NCBI GenBank assembly: GCA_951329385.1
Contig: OX589606.1
Span: 25,304,539 to 25,368,538 of the forward strand
Length of the DNA: 64,000 bases
Source: Polia nebulosa
Lineage: Eukaryota; Arthropoda; Insecta; Lepidoptera; Noctuidae
Direction of reading: 5' to 3'
The first letter of the stretch is position 1; every line of letters starts with the position of its first letter. The position numbers were made by a program, and so were the translations under genes. Of this stretch, positions 42,738 through 53,905 are shown piece by piece. Under the pieces are notes generated by a model. The model made no database searches, had not been told where the DNA came from, and worked only from the letters and a program-made list of their open reading frames with translations.

Positions 42738-43183
42738 ACGAAGTTCCTTATCGCGCGTTGTGAAAGGGGGCTAGACGGAAAAAATTCTTACGAAAAGTTG
42801 TCACGACACTTTTTGCTATAGTAAAAAAAATAAATTTTTATTACAATTACTTTTGTTATAGTTGTTGTTATTGCTAAAGAGTTGAATTGAGTTGAGTTGA
42901 GCTGAGCTGAGCTGAGCTGAGCTGAGCTGAGCTGAGCTGAGTTGAGTTGAGTTGAGCTGAGCTGAGCTGAGCTGAGCTGAGCTGCGATGAGATGAGATGA
43001 GATGAGATGAGATGATGAAGTATAACTTCTTACGTGCGTGCGTGTGTGCGTAGTAAATAATAAAAAAAATATTATAAATTTAAAAAAATAAAATTATATT
43101 ACAATTCCTTCACTAATTAATCGAAAGGAACTTCGTTCCATCCGGGTGCCCCTTGACACCTCTCAAGTTTTTTTTGTATTTAA
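42738..43183 (+). mobile_element. Family F element with pentanucleotide microsatellite, copy 1
   Basis: Left end ggaacgaagttccttatcgc, then gggggctagacggaaaaaat and cttacgaaaagttgtcacga. The core (about 42885-43015) is a (gagtt/gagct/gagat)n array. The right part has gaagtataacttcttacgtg, ttcactaattaatcgaaagg and aacttcgttccatccgggtg. The terminal ggaac...gttcc motif occurs inverted at both ends. A second copy lies at 49122 in reverse orientation. No ORF is visible. Confidence 0.8.
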
Positions 43184-43604
43184 TAAGTGAATACTTGTTA
43201 TTGGCTGTCAGTCTAATTTACAGTTCTTTATCTTTTTGTTTTAGCTGTACGTCGTTCATAATAATAAAATACTTAATTAAATAATTTAGATTATGATTTT
43301 TCCTTAAATCACTGAAAAAATATAATACTGTCAGTATGTTTTCTCGTTATATAAATTTTATGTATAGTTATTTAGTTTAAGATATAAACACTTATTTCTT
43401 AAACTAAATAACTTTCTAGTATACTTTCTTTTAAAGTAAGTAAAGGGAAAGCCACAAATAATCCTGTATGTGTATTCCTTCTTTTCACTAAATGGTCTGA
43501 AAACTTATAAATTGGCTAGATGAAAATCTTTTTATAACCGAAACCATTTGAAAAATATATTTTGTTATACTTAAATTATTCTAGATAAAAACTTCATAAT
43601 CATC
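43184..43604. other. Unassigned AT-rich sequence
   Basis: Nothing recognised. Confidence 0.35.
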
Positions 43605-43975
43605 ATGATTCTCCTGCCTTTATTCCAATTTATTTGGGGTCGGCGCAACATGTCTTTTTCGTACATACTATTAGTCGTCATCTCTGTAGTCACCCCCTTT
43701 TTACCCATATCCTCATTCACACAGTCCATCCATCATTTCTTTGGCCTTCCCCTATTCTTATAGGCCATCCACATCCATACACAAGTATTTCCTTATGACA
43801 TTTTCTTCATTCCTCCGCAACACATGCCCATACCACGACAACCGATTTCCACACAACGTTTCAGTCAGCTGTGCCACTTTCGGACTCTCTCTTATATACT
43901 CATTCCTAATTCTATCCATGCGCGTTACACCACACATCGCTGTTAGCATTCTAATCTGAGCTGCAAAGATATCAA
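43605..43975 (-). pseudogene. RTE-type LINE C-terminus
   Basis: The minus strand reads AAQIRMLTAMCGVTRMDRIR, NEYIRESPKVAQLTE, GNRLSWYGHVLRRNEENVIR, then a stop at 43758-43760 and, beyond it, sequence related to KEMMDG and KGGDYRDD. M-C-G-V-T-R-x-D-R-x-R-N and L-x-W-Y-G-H-V-x-R-R are the usual late motifs of RTE-type LINE proteins. Stops and shifts disable it. The homology begins only at about 43965; upstream codons of the same open frame are unrelated. It is the longer relative of 28231-28410. Confidence 0.85.
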
Positions 43976-45604
43976 ATTTATAATATGGTTGAAATAAACA
44001 ACACAGTACAAAATCTATAACCGTCTTACCTTTTGATTTTGGCGCCTTTGTCTTAGCTATCCCACAAATTCGCCAAACAAGCTCGTAATAAAATGTAAAT
44101 GTAATCCCGGGGCGTGTTGTAATAGATAGTTGTAATGTAAGGATTACGGCAACATGACTTGACCGGTACTTTACACAGGTACCTTTATACCCTTGTTGAA
44201 TGGAAATTGCCGACAATTTGCGAAGATTTTTGGAAAATATGAGAAGATTTTGAAATGGTTATTGTTGAAAGTGTAAATATCTAAAACACCTATGTTTCAT
44301 TTCAAGAAAAACATAGCATTTTGGAACCTGATCGGTATATGTATTTTGCTGTCCTTAGAGAAAAAGTTTGTGGGAAGAAAAGGTTGATTCTATGACCAAT
44401 AGTTGTCAACTTGCAAAAAGGGGTCTTTACCCAGTGCGCTGCAATTTACAAAATACGTAAAGATTTGAATTTTTAAACTACATTGACGGATCTCCGTTAT
44501 CTATTTTTATCCTATTGGCACTCCCGGTTACACTGTTGTAGCGACATCTATGATGCTACATGCGAACTAAAAAACAGCAAATTCCTACATCGCGCAAACA
44601 GAGTTCTCCGCGCGATTGAACATATACAACAGTCCGAAATCAACTATCGGGCAGTTGCTCGGACCAGACACTACACCAGTCTGGTCGGAGGATCCTCCCT
44701 TTTCAACGGAGGTTTGCGGGACTTTACACCCTGTTCCGCATACCTCTATACTGGTGACCCTCGAATATGAACGTGAGTGCAGCCTTCGTCATGACATCAT
44801 CACCTCTAAACTGTTTACGAAAATAATCGATCCTAATATATTGAAATTTAGAATTAGAGTTAATTAATCATTAAAAATGTTTGGAGCAACAAAGTCTATG
44901 TTACGCAGTTCTAATTCCACTGCAACCTATTTTTTCTTTAGGACCTTTTAATACAAAATAGTCACTAAAAATCAAATTAAAACACAAAACACAAACACAA
45001 ATCCAACTCTTTAAGTTGGATTCAAATTATCTCGAGATATTAAGAGACGTTTAGTTCATTGAACGTAAAATTACTAACCATTAAAGACCTATGAAGGCTA
45101 ATGACCGCATAACGTTCATTCATCATTCATTCATTCATCGCTCACTATCAGTTCGTTTCGGTCCACTGCTCTTAGCAGAGACGTTACGTCTTTTTAAACC
45201 AATAGAGAAGTTGGATCACACGTTTAAGGGTTATTTCAAAAGATCTATCTTAGCATAAGATCATGGCATGATGAAAACTGTTCATAGGTTTAATTCTGCC
45301 AATTTATTACTGACTACATTAATTCTCCTTCGGATTTGCTTATGCACATGTAGGCTATCTCACAAGACATGTGTATTTTTCGGGATAAAAGAACCCGACT
45401 GCAAAAAGTATATAAAATGTTCCAAACAAGTCACTTTTCAAGCAGTCTGATGTAGTTGGTGGCAGTTGTTTTATTTTAATCATAGATTTCATGCCAACAA
45501 CTGCGGAAATTTGAAAATTCTATTTTCATTGCCTCCTCAAATCCGTTATTTTGATACTACTCATGATTATGTCACAACAATACGACCTCACTAACGTATG
45601 GCCC
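43976..45604. other. Unassigned region, 1.6 kb
   Basis: Overlapping plus frames at 44483-44770 and 44616-44867 have no motif I know. A (ttca)n-like stretch is near 45115-45140. Around 45440-45500, ttggtggcagtt and atgccaacaactg form a loose inverted pair resembling 60058-60110. Confidence 0.35.
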
Positions 45605-45870
45605 CTGCATTTTTTAAAATTCTTATAGCCTACTTGCTTCTGCCAGCGGTTCGCTCGCAGGTAATTAGTACTATCCCCGTTACAAACTTTCAACCCCTAT
45701 TTCACCCACTCAGGGGTAGAATTTGGACAAACCCTTTCTTAGTAGATATCTAATCTTCACAAAGAACACACTCTCCAAATTTCATGTTTCCAGGACCAGC
45801 AGTTTAGGCTGTGCGTTGATATATCAGTCAGTCAGGACTTTCAATTTAATATTATATTCAGAAGTCACTT
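45605..45870 (-). repeat. Family H interspersed repeat
   Basis: It contains gcttctgccagcggttcgct, atccccgttacaaactttca, ttcacaaagaacacactctc and ggctgtgcgttgatatatca, the complement of 30945-31170. Confidence 0.65.
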
Positions 45871-47482
45871 CGGTAGTCAAACCCAATCCTAAGATACCTC
45901 ATTTCCTCATTTAAAATCCACCAACAAACAATGTCAGTATTTTGTTAAAATGGACAAGACTATTGTTAACTTGTAGGTCTATCTTTCTAAAATGCCCTAG
46001 ATCTCGAAACATATCAACAATTGTACGAAAACCACTACAAAAAGAGTCCAACTATTCTTTTACTCTAGGCACCTGAAAACCCTACCAAATATTTTATGGT
46101 ACATCTGTAATCTCACTACGGAATAAATTGACGAGAAACTACGACACATTCCCTCGAGCTCCATACTCGTACATCACCTAAGACTAGTATCAAATCGTTT
46201 TCTATCTATCGCAAAACAAACACGATTGGATAAAGTAAGAATACACGTTTGAACACAACTGTATCGCTCCATTTGGTCTCCTTCAATCCTTTCTGACGTT
46301 CGATACTGCCAACTAGTGATGTCGAGTGTCTGCGGGACGTCCCAATTTCCCGGGATTTATGTCCCGTCGTCCGGCCACCTGGGACGCTAAAATGTGGCTT
46401 CTACGTGTGATCCATTATCGTAGCGTGCATGGGTGCCGATTTGTAAAGTGTCAGGTGACTTAATAGAGAATAGGAACTTTTATGTTGTGCTCGAAATTAT
46501 AGGTGAATGGATGTAATGGTTATTTTGTCATCTTTTTTCAGGTTTTAGCATGGCTTGTTAACGGCATAATGCATTTCGTGCAGTTGTAACAGCAGATGAT
46601 AGAGGCTGATACCTGTTTTTCTTTATTTTCAGCAGTTTAATGGCAGACATAAACAGTCATGTTTCCAGTCTCGGAAGTTTTACTTCGGGTTAATCTTGAT
46701 GCGGGTATCCTGGTAGTTTAAGAGCCTTTATCTACATTTAAAAGTTCAATTTACAATGAAAAATCCATCTGTATTCACAACTCTATTTCAAAACCCGTCA
46801 AGCCACTTCAGAACACAATCCCACTTGCCGGTACGTTTTCCCCGAGGCAGCCCAGCCCTACATAACAATCTCCTTGGCATGCATGACCCGTTTTTATTCG
46901 TGTTACTTGGCAGAACGCCTCCGCACCACTCAGAGAACAAATTAGTGATTCTAAACATTTCTGTCGATGCGTTTCGGAAATAATATAACGAAGCAATGAC
47001 ACGGAAAGTTTGGCACATACTGCCGAGAGAACACGTTTGTGTAATGAAAATGTGGTTTTAAAATGGTGTTCTTGGAATTTTTTTACAGTTCCCACATTTT
47101 GCAATAAATAATTTTGGTTTTTTGATAAAAGTCGAATTTTCAGGCACGCATGATGGAATGTCCAGTGCAATTATTGTTTGCAGTGTTTTTGTTTTTTTTT
47201 TTAATTTCGGAGTAAAAGCTTACCCTTTCAAATCTTCCGTTTCTTTTTTTTTCCATACATTTTTGTGTTGCAAAAAGTACAACCTATATAATCTTAAAAA
47301 TAACGGAAAAATCTGTACTCTCTACATAGTATTAAAACACGTTATAGTGCGCGGTACAAAGTCTGTTTCTTTGCTAACACCTAAACAACGCAACAAATTT
47401 TAATGCGGTTTTTACTAACACATAGAAAAAGCAACAAATGAGGAAAGTTTATGTGTATAATTTTGTACCCGTGAGAAGCCGG
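45871..47482. other. Unassigned region, 1.6 kb
   Basis: No repeat of the named families is seen. A GC-rich patch with gggacgtcccaatttcccgg lies at 46334-46353. Minus frames at 46788-47170 have no recognised domain. Confidence 0.35.
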
Positions 47483-47507
47483 GAGGGGGGGGGAGGGAGG
47501 GGGTCGC
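47479..47507 (+). other. G-rich run, G-quadruplex candidate
   Basis: The plus strand reads gccgggagggggggggaggg followed by agggggtcg. At least four G-tracts of three or more are separated by single A residues. Confidence 0.6.
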
Positions 47508-47580
47508 TAGTATCGAATAAGACACCTAAAACAACCCAATGATTATAATCCGAAACTATAAGACAGTTTTTCGAATTTGT

Positions 47581-47866
47581 CAATCTGCCTAGCCTTTTCC
47601 CAACTACCTTGGGGTCAGCTTCCAGTCTAATCTTATATGGAGCGACTGGCTATCTGACCTCCATAACCCAATTACTTGGTAATACGATACCCCTTGGTAA
47701 GACTGGAAGTCATACTTTCGGGCTTCTGACGGCCCGTAACGACTGTCGAAGATCCACGATTGACAGCCGGGACCAACGGCTTAACGTGCTTTCCGAGGCA
47801 CGGAGGAGTCTCGGTATGTAAAGATGGTTATCTATCCATGGACCCCGGCAAGCGTAGCTTAGCCAT
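47581..47866 (-). mobile_element. 5S-like SINE, mostly complete
   Basis: Complement of the family from the tail caatctgcctagccttttcc through cccgtaacgactgtcgaaga and ggcttaacgtgctttccgag to ccccggcaagcgtagcttag, where the 5S-like head is cut. About 20 bp around the ctggtattc region are deleted. Confidence 0.8.
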
Positions 47867-48157
47867 ATCTCCTAAACCACATCCAACATAAATTCAAAAA
47901 AACATTCGAATTTATGTGATTAAAAATTAAAGTATCAATAACTATCATTAATCATTTTACTCCACCTACACGGAAAAGGTACGATTTTGTTACCGTATTT
48001 AGGAAAATAGTGTCATATTCGTGCCTCGTATCGTAAACATGTTTTACGGTGATGTGGCTATGGGTTAGGTCGCTGTAAATAATCCATTTTCCATCATAAA
48101 TATTTACATCGAAGGCGTAAAGATAAACTTTTACTTAGCTTCTCCTTTATATTTTAC

Positions 48158-48626
48158 ACTAGCACTTCGCCCGCGACTTCTGCCGCGTGTATTTCAAAAA
48201 TATTTATAGCCTATGACACTCACAAATAACATGGCTTTCGATTGGTAAAAGAATTTTAAAAATCGGTTCAGTAGATCCAGAGATTACCCCCTACAAGCTC
48301 ACAAACTTTACCTCTTTATATTATGAGTATAGACTAGCACTTCATCCGCGACTTCTTCCGCCTGGATTTCAAAAATATTGATGCGGCTTTCGAAAGACCA
48401 TACGCTGGGTTGTAATTTATGCGGAGTGGAATAGTGGCGAAACACAGTATATGAGCTAACCAGCCCATATTACTAAAACTTGCGCGAGCAAATATATATA
48501 ACCACAAATAATGTAGCTTTTCACTGGCGAAAGATATTGTCAAAATTGTTTCAGTAGTTCCGCAGATTGCTTCCTACAAAGTCACAAACTTACAAACTTT
48601 ACCTCTTTATAATATTTGTGTAGATG
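48158..48626 (-). repeat. Two head-to-tail copies of the actagcacttcgcccgcg repeat
   Basis: Copy one (48158-48334) and copy two (48333-48626) both begin with actagcacttc, share attggtaaaagaatttt-like and cagtagatccagagattacc words, and end with tttacctctttatantat. The second contains about 110 bp not in the first. Confidence 0.7.
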
Positions 48627-48724
48627 GAAATGTTTTAATAATATGTTTATTACCGAAAGTATGAATCATGAGATTGTGCCTTAGGAATTAGGATATGATT
48701 TCAGTAATTTTATAACAAAGACTC

Positions 48725-48978
48725 ACCAAACTTAAATGGCTGTGGGCAGGGCACATTGCTCGCAAAACAGACGATCGATGGGGCCGAAAAGTTCTGGAGT
48801 GGCGACTGCGTACCCGAAGACGTAGCGTTGGAAGGCCTCCAACTAGGTGGACCGATGACATGGTGAGGGTCGCGGGTAAATGATGGATGCGAGACGTACG
48901 GGACCGATCATTGTGGCGACACTTGAGGGAATTCTATATCCAGCAGTGGACGTCTTTCGATTGAAATGATGATGATGA
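48725..48978 (+). pseudogene. RTE-type LINE C-terminus, one stop
   Basis: The plus frame reads KLKWLWAGHIARKTDDRWGR, KVLEWRLRTRRRSVGRPPTR, WTDDMVRVAGK, then TGA, then WMRDVRDRSLWRHLREF and QQWTSFD with a normal stop at 48962-48964 and a (gat)n tail. The motifs W-A-G-H-I-A-R, G-R-P-P-T-R-W and Q-Q-W-T-S-F are typical of the end of this lepidopteran LINE family. Only one in-frame stop separates it from an open frame. More decayed relatives are at 12850 and 53690. Confidence 0.85.
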
Positions 48979-49121
48979 TTTTATAACGTGTAAGGTAACC
49001 AGTTGAAATGTTTTATTTTCATCTGATTCTGATGTAGAGATTTCGTTGTTAGGTGTCACACACACATGGTTAAGCCGATTAAACCATACTGACTTTACTA
49101 TGTTCTGTAGAAATAAAAAAC

Positions 49122-49522
49122 TTGAGAGGTGTCAAGGGACACCCGGATGGAACGAAGTTCCTTTCGATTAATTAGTGAAGGAATTGTAATATAATTTTAT
49201 TTTTTTTAATTTATAATATTTTTTTTATTATTAACTACGCACACACGCACGCACGTAAGAAGTTATACTTCATCATCTCATCTCATCGCAGCTCAGCTCA
49301 GCTCAGCTCAGCTCAGCTCAGCTCAGCTCAGCTCAGCTAAGCTCAGCTTCTGCTTGCAAACTTTGTACCTACCCACCAAAAATACAAGAAGTTTTTATTA
49401 GATTGTTTTTCCAACACAATCTTTTTGGATGGACAGCCTCATTAGTGTCGTGACAACTTTTCGTAAGAATTTTTTCCGTCTAGCCCCCTTTCACAACGCG
49501 CGATAAGGAACTTCGTTCCAAA
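49122..49522 (-). mobile_element. Family F element with microsatellite, copy 2
   Basis: Reverse complement of 42738-43183: cacccggatggaacgaagtt, ctttcgattaattagtgaag, cgtaagaagttatacttcat, an (agctc)n array at about 49287-49345, then cgtgacaacttttcgtaaga and cgataaggaacttcgttcca. About 65 bp around 49355-49435 are not in the other copy. Confidence 0.8.
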
Positions 49523-49529
49523 AACTGGT

Positions 49530-49735
49530 TAAGTGCGAGTTTAATGCGCACACGATGGGTTCCGTAAGTTTTTATTATTTGTTGCTATATCGGCAACAGA
49601 AATACACATTCTGTGAAAATTTCAAGTGTCTACCTATTACCCGCTCACAGACATACGGACGGACGGACCGTGGAGGCTTAGTAATAGGGTCCCGTTGTTT
49701 ACCCTTCGGGTACAGAACTCTAAAAATCAAGCTTT
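49530..49735 (-). repeat. Family E repeat, shortened
   Basis: Complement words: ttaagtgcgagtttaatgcg, ttctgtgaaaatttcaagtg, cagacatacggacggacgga, agtaatagggtcccgttgtt and cccttcgggtacagaactct. Confidence 0.65.
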
Positions 49736-49844
49736 CTTCTTGTAGCAGAAATGCAACATGAGCAGAAATGGTGTTAGTTTATTCCGCAGGCAACCTTTTG
49801 ACCCAATACGAAAAGTGGAAATTGTGAACTTTTGCATATTATAA

Positions 49845-50125
49845 AAAAGCCGGCTATGTGCGTGTCAGATTTCACACATTTAGGGTTCCGTACCAAATGG
49901 AAAATTTCAAAGAAAAAATCTGTGTTGTCAATATATTGGTATTTGTTAGTAAAATATACGTAATAATAAACCTTATCACCAAATTTCAAGTTCATAGGTC
50001 AATGGGAAGTTAAAAAAATCTTCGGAACAAAATTTTGTGACAGACGACGAACAGACAGACAGACGGACACGTGAATGACAGCAATAGGGCTCCGTTTGGA
50101 CCCTTCGGGTACGGAACCCCAAAAA
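49845..50125 (-). repeat. Family E repeat
   Basis: Complement of the 34130 subfamily: aaaaaagccggctatgtgcg, ttagggttccgtaccaaatg, ccttatcaccaaatttcaag, gacagcaatagggctccgtt and ggacccttcgggtacggaac. Confidence 0.7.
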
Positions 50126-50634
50126 ATAATAAGATGGTACACAAGGAAGCCTTTTACTTCAATACTATCGTTAAAATTAATAAGTAAAGGACAGACACAA
50201 AAGAAAGGCATAAAGCTTATCAACATGCTCTCAATGCATGGCTTTTCATATTCCCTCTTACACGTTTGTTTCTCTTAAAACCCAGCATCTTTTCCTTTTA
50301 TGGGTTCGTAATACACGTAGGTTTTTTTCAAAAAAGTCGCGTAATGGTAAAATATATCCCTTTGTGTAACCTTAAGTTTATAAGAGGTTATATTCCTTTA
50401 TGAATTTTCTAGCAGGTTAGATAAAAAGGCTTGTAAGATAAGCTACGTTTACGGGTAGTTTGCGTGAGGTAAAATTGTATTTATTATATAATCTTCTTTA
50501 CATATAACTGTTTGAACTTTGAAGCTGACTGACGAAAACATCATAGGTTTAACCACTGGAGATAGTCGTAGTTAAATGTTTTGGAGACGTGTTTCTTAGA
50601 ATACGTAATTTAAGGATGGCCATAATTATAAGCG
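50126..50634. other. Unassigned sequence
   Basis: Nothing recognised. Confidence 0.35.
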
Positions 50635-50795
50635 TAGGGGTAGCGGTTAAATTCTTAACAGAGTTACCGCTCCCCTGGGCACTCACGCAGGGAAGGAACA
50701 GGGGTGGGTTTTAGTCAATAAGAGTCTGACACGCCCTCCCGCTTCAGAGCGGGAGATGTCATTGGATTATTTGCCACACAGCCAAAAAAAAAAAG
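50635..50795 (+). mobile_element. R1-type LINE 3' UTR fragment
   Basis: It contains gttaccgctcccctgggcac, gggttttagtcaataagagt, cgccctcccgcttcagagcg and a poly-A near 50785-50795. Confidence 0.7.
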
Positions 50796-50920
50796 AGGTA
50801 TGGCAGAGGCGGAGGCGGTGTTCGAAAAATATGGACAGAAAAAGTTGAATTAGAATAGGTGTTTTATGACAAATCGACTATACCTAATCGAAACTTAGAA
50901 GAAGCAGACTATACGGACCT

Positions 50921-51061
50921 GCAGGTATATTCGCTAACTCATTTGACATCAATTTGATAGGCACTATGCAGTACTTTGCTGCTTTGGGCGGTGGAAACTA
51001 ATGCAATGTACTGCATCGTGCCTATTAAATTGATGTCAACTGAGGTAGCGAATACACCTGC
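50921..51061. repeat. Near-perfect foldback element, 54-bp arms
   Basis: Arms 50921-50974 and 51008-51061 are inverse copies with about five mismatches, starting gcaggtatattcgcta and ending ggcactatgcagtac. The loop is 33 bases. A MITE or a dsRNA-forming hairpin is the plausible reading. The arms have no match elsewhere in the window that I can see. Confidence 0.85.
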
Positions 51062-51324
51062 TGGTGGCGGCCGGGACATAGGACCAAAAATTTAAAAATT
51101 CGTGTTATATCCCACCACACTCAAGAGTCGCTCAGTTGGAGCCAGTTTCATATCATATTCTTAACTTATATGTGAAAGCAAGTTTGTTTGTTACCTATTC
51201 ATGCCTAAACTAATAAACCGGTAATCATCCATATAAAAAGTACTGTTCCCGACGGAACGAACAATAACTTTTAACGGTCACAATGGCTTTGGGACGCTAG
51301 ATGGTGGCATGTGTCTTTCCAAAT

Positions 51325-51492
51325 ACCCAGGGGTAGCGGATAAATTCTGAAAATGAGTTACCGCACCCCTGGGCACTCAGGCAGGGAAGGAAAAGGGATG
51401 GGTTTTAGTCAGTAAGAGTCTGACACGCCCTCTCGCTCCACCCAGAGCGGGAGAAGTCATTGAATGATTTCCCACCCCACCAAAAAAAAATA
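51325..51492 (+). mobile_element. R1-type LINE 3' UTR fragment
   Basis: It contains aggggtagcggataaattct, gagttaccgcacccctgggc, gttttagtcagtaagagtct, ccacccagagcgggagaagt and a poly-A to 51492. Confidence 0.7.
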
Positions 51493-51559
51493 ATATCTGT
51501 CTTTCCAACCATTTTGCTCCCATGCGAAGCCGTGGCGAGTTAACATAAAAAGTTTTTTA

Positions 51560-51990
51560 GTCGGTGTTTCTGGTTGTTAAAAACGAACACTTAGTTTTTT
51601 ACACCGACTTCAGACGGTAGAACCGTCTGAAGTCGGTGTAAAAAACTAAGTGTTCGTTTAAATAAGTGTTCGTTTTCAAAAAGTTTTAATTTTTCACTTT
51701 TTATTTGCGGTTCCTCATTGAATTGTGTAAACACTACATAGCGATCGCATCAATTGCAGTTGATTTGCTGTCATTTTTTGAAGAGTTCCGTTGTCTGTCT
51801 CCGAAACTCATCATCAGATCTATATGAAATTTAAATGGGACCATTTCGAAATAAAGGCCTTTCGAACAAAAAAAAAAGAATTTTGCAAATCCGTGTATAT
51901 ATGACGGAGTTATGTCCGAACATACATCAAAAAATAAAAAAAAATACAAACATCTGAATTGACAACCTCCTCCTTTTTGAAGTAGGTTAA
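51560..51990 (-). repeat. Family A TIR repeat with a perfect palindrome
   Basis: Right end gacaacctcctcctttttga then agtaggttaaaa; interior tttgaagagttccgttgtct and gaaactcatcatcagatcta. Near the left end, 51581-51618 and 51622-51659 are exact inverse complements (38 bp) separated by three bases. They contain acaccgacttcagacggt, a derivative of the family terminus. Confidence 0.8.
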
Positions 51991-52362
51991 AAGGAAAAAA
52001 AAATCAGACCAGCAACATCCATATAGGTTAGCAAACAAAGAAGATAACTTATACCTGTGTAAGTTTACTAAACTTATCATCTAATTCTTGTTGAGACTGT
52101 TGCGGAGGCGGAGGTATGATTTCTTGCGGAGTTTCCGCAATTGCAAAGGCGATGTTCCGCTACACCACTAGTAGGGATATAGAGATGTACTACTGTATAA
52201 TAAACTTAATCGTATGAGCATGAAGTTTCCACGCGAACAAAGTTCCAAACATCAACTAGTGATATCATATTATAGGGGTTTATTCTTTCAATTAGGTTAC
52301 TTCTTTGAAAGCTGGATTAAGGCTTGGCTAACACGAGATTGATTTTACAGAGTTTATTCTTT
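51991..52362. other. Unassigned sequence
   Basis: Nothing recognised. Confidence 0.35.
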
Positions 52363-52662
52363 AGCTGTAAGGTGGTGGATCAGTGGAAACGGCTGCGACT
52401 TACAAGTTGTAGGTCGTGAGTTCAAACCCAGGCAGGCGCTTTACTTTGTGTAAACTATTCCATCACCACTGCTCTCAAAACGGTGAAGGAAAACATTGTG
52501 AGGAAACCGGCATGTCCTAGAACCAAAAAATCCAAGACATGTGACATCCACCGATCCGCATTGGGACTGCGTGATGGATTATCGCCCACACCCTCTCACA
52601 GAGAGGAGGCCTGTGCCCCAGCAGTGGGGATATTAAAAGGCTGAAGATGATGATGATGATGA
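52363..52662 (+). mobile_element. tRNA-derived SINE, near full length
   Basis: It contains tcgtgagttcaaacccaggc (B-box), tactttgtgtaaactattcc, gtgaggaaaccggcatgtcc, cacagagaggaggcctgtgc and a (gatgat)n tail to about 52662. The A-box region is altered (tggatcagtgg). Confidence 0.8.
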
Positions 52663-52734
52663 TACTTTAACTGGGTCAGTACGTGGATTCGAATAGATTT
52701 GTTTTGATTTTTTATCATTGATCTACTCGCGCTC

Positions 52735-52925
52735 GATCACCATCCCACCCCCAAGCGATGATGTAGTCGAAGGTAGAACACGCCTGCCCAGAAGCAATCT
52801 ATTCACCCTTGACTTAAAGACTCCAAGGTTGTAGCTATCAGGTAACATAAAATCCGGCAGAGAATTCCACTCCTAAGCTGTACGCACAATGAATGTGTTC
52901 CCACAACGTTTTACAACTGTCTTAG
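52735..52925 (-). pseudogene. Jockey/CR1-like LINE C-terminus fragment
   Basis: The minus strand reads NTFIVRTA, a stop, EWNSLPDFMLPDSYNLGVFK and SRVNRLLLGRR. It is the same terminal segment as 7374-7760 and 30790-30875. The stop replaces the usual Lys of the T-A-K-E-W motif. Confidence 0.8.
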
Positions 52926-52954
52926 AAATTATTCGCTCTATTTTCATGAAAGCA

Positions 52955-53125
52955 ATTTTAAGGGTTCCGTACCCGAAAGGTTCAAACGGAGCCCTGTTGT
53001 TGTCACTTCCCATGAACTTGAAATTTGGTGATAATGTTTACTATTACGTATGCTTTACTAACATATACCAATATTTGGTACGGAACCCTTGATGTGCGAA
53101 ATCCGACACGCAGTTAGCCAGTTTT
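52955..53125 (+). repeat. Family E repeat, internally deleted
   Basis: It contains aagggttccgtacccgaaag, gttcaaacggagccctgttg, aacttgaaatttggtgataa and tttggtacggaacccttgat. The (gtctgtc)n section present in other copies is missing. Confidence 0.65.
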
Positions 53126-53689
53126 TTTTCAAGTGCATATTTTCTGTATATAAATCTTCTCTGTTTCAAAGAAGACCCATTTCATTGTATTGAATGAAAA
53201 AAATCTAGAGTGCAGTCCTAGGTATCTCTATCTATAGTTTTGATATGTATGTTGGTATAGTTCTGCTTTGAACCACCCTAGGCAGAACGATAGCAATTTT
53301 CGAACGAAAATGAGCTTCTTTCTTTGCTCGTTAATATGAAAAAAATCAATATCAACGTAACTTTATTTTCCTCGCCAGTGAGTTTGTCTTTTAACAATAT
53401 TTAATGATAGCCTAGTTGAACAATACATACTAATTTTTGAGTAGACGGCCTTCTACGGCTCGATAAAAGGAGGTTTAGTCGAGACCTTAAAGAGGATCCT
53501 CTTACTTATAACAGATTACAAGAAGTTTTGGTGACATAACAAGTTACTTTTTTGTCAGAGGACTAAACTAATAGGTATTATTAAGAGGTAAAATATGTTT
53601 GTAGGACATAATCTCTGAAAGAACTGATTCATCGAATCCGGGATGAAGATATCCGCAGGAGAAACAAGGTTTCTGACATAGCCCGAAGA
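53126..53689. other. Unassigned sequence
   Basis: Nothing recognised. Confidence 0.35.
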
Positions 53690-53905
53690 ATCGCCAAACT
53701 GAAGTGGCAGTGAGCAGGGCACATTGCTCGCAGAACAGATGGTGAATGGGACTGAAAAGTTCTGGAGTGGCGACCGCGTACTGGAAGACGCAGCGTTGAA
53801 AGGCCTCTCACAAAGTGGACCGATGACTTCAACACAAGACTGTGGCGACACTCGAAGGAGGCCTATATCCAGCAGTGGACGTCTTTCCGCTGAAATAATG
53901 ACTCT
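53690..53905 (+). pseudogene. RTE-type LINE C-terminus, decayed
   Basis: The plus strand reads AKLKWQ, a stop, AGHIARRTDGEW, KVLEWRPRTGRRSVERP, TKWTDDF, then a deletion of about 45 bp and RLWRHSKEAYIQQWTSFR. It is the family of 48725-48978 with more damage. The next LINE starts immediately after it. Confidence 0.75.

Noticed and set aside
44483..44867. Overlapping plus frames of 95 and 83 codons
   Set aside because: No recognised motif, and two frames open over the same bases. Kept as unassigned sequence.
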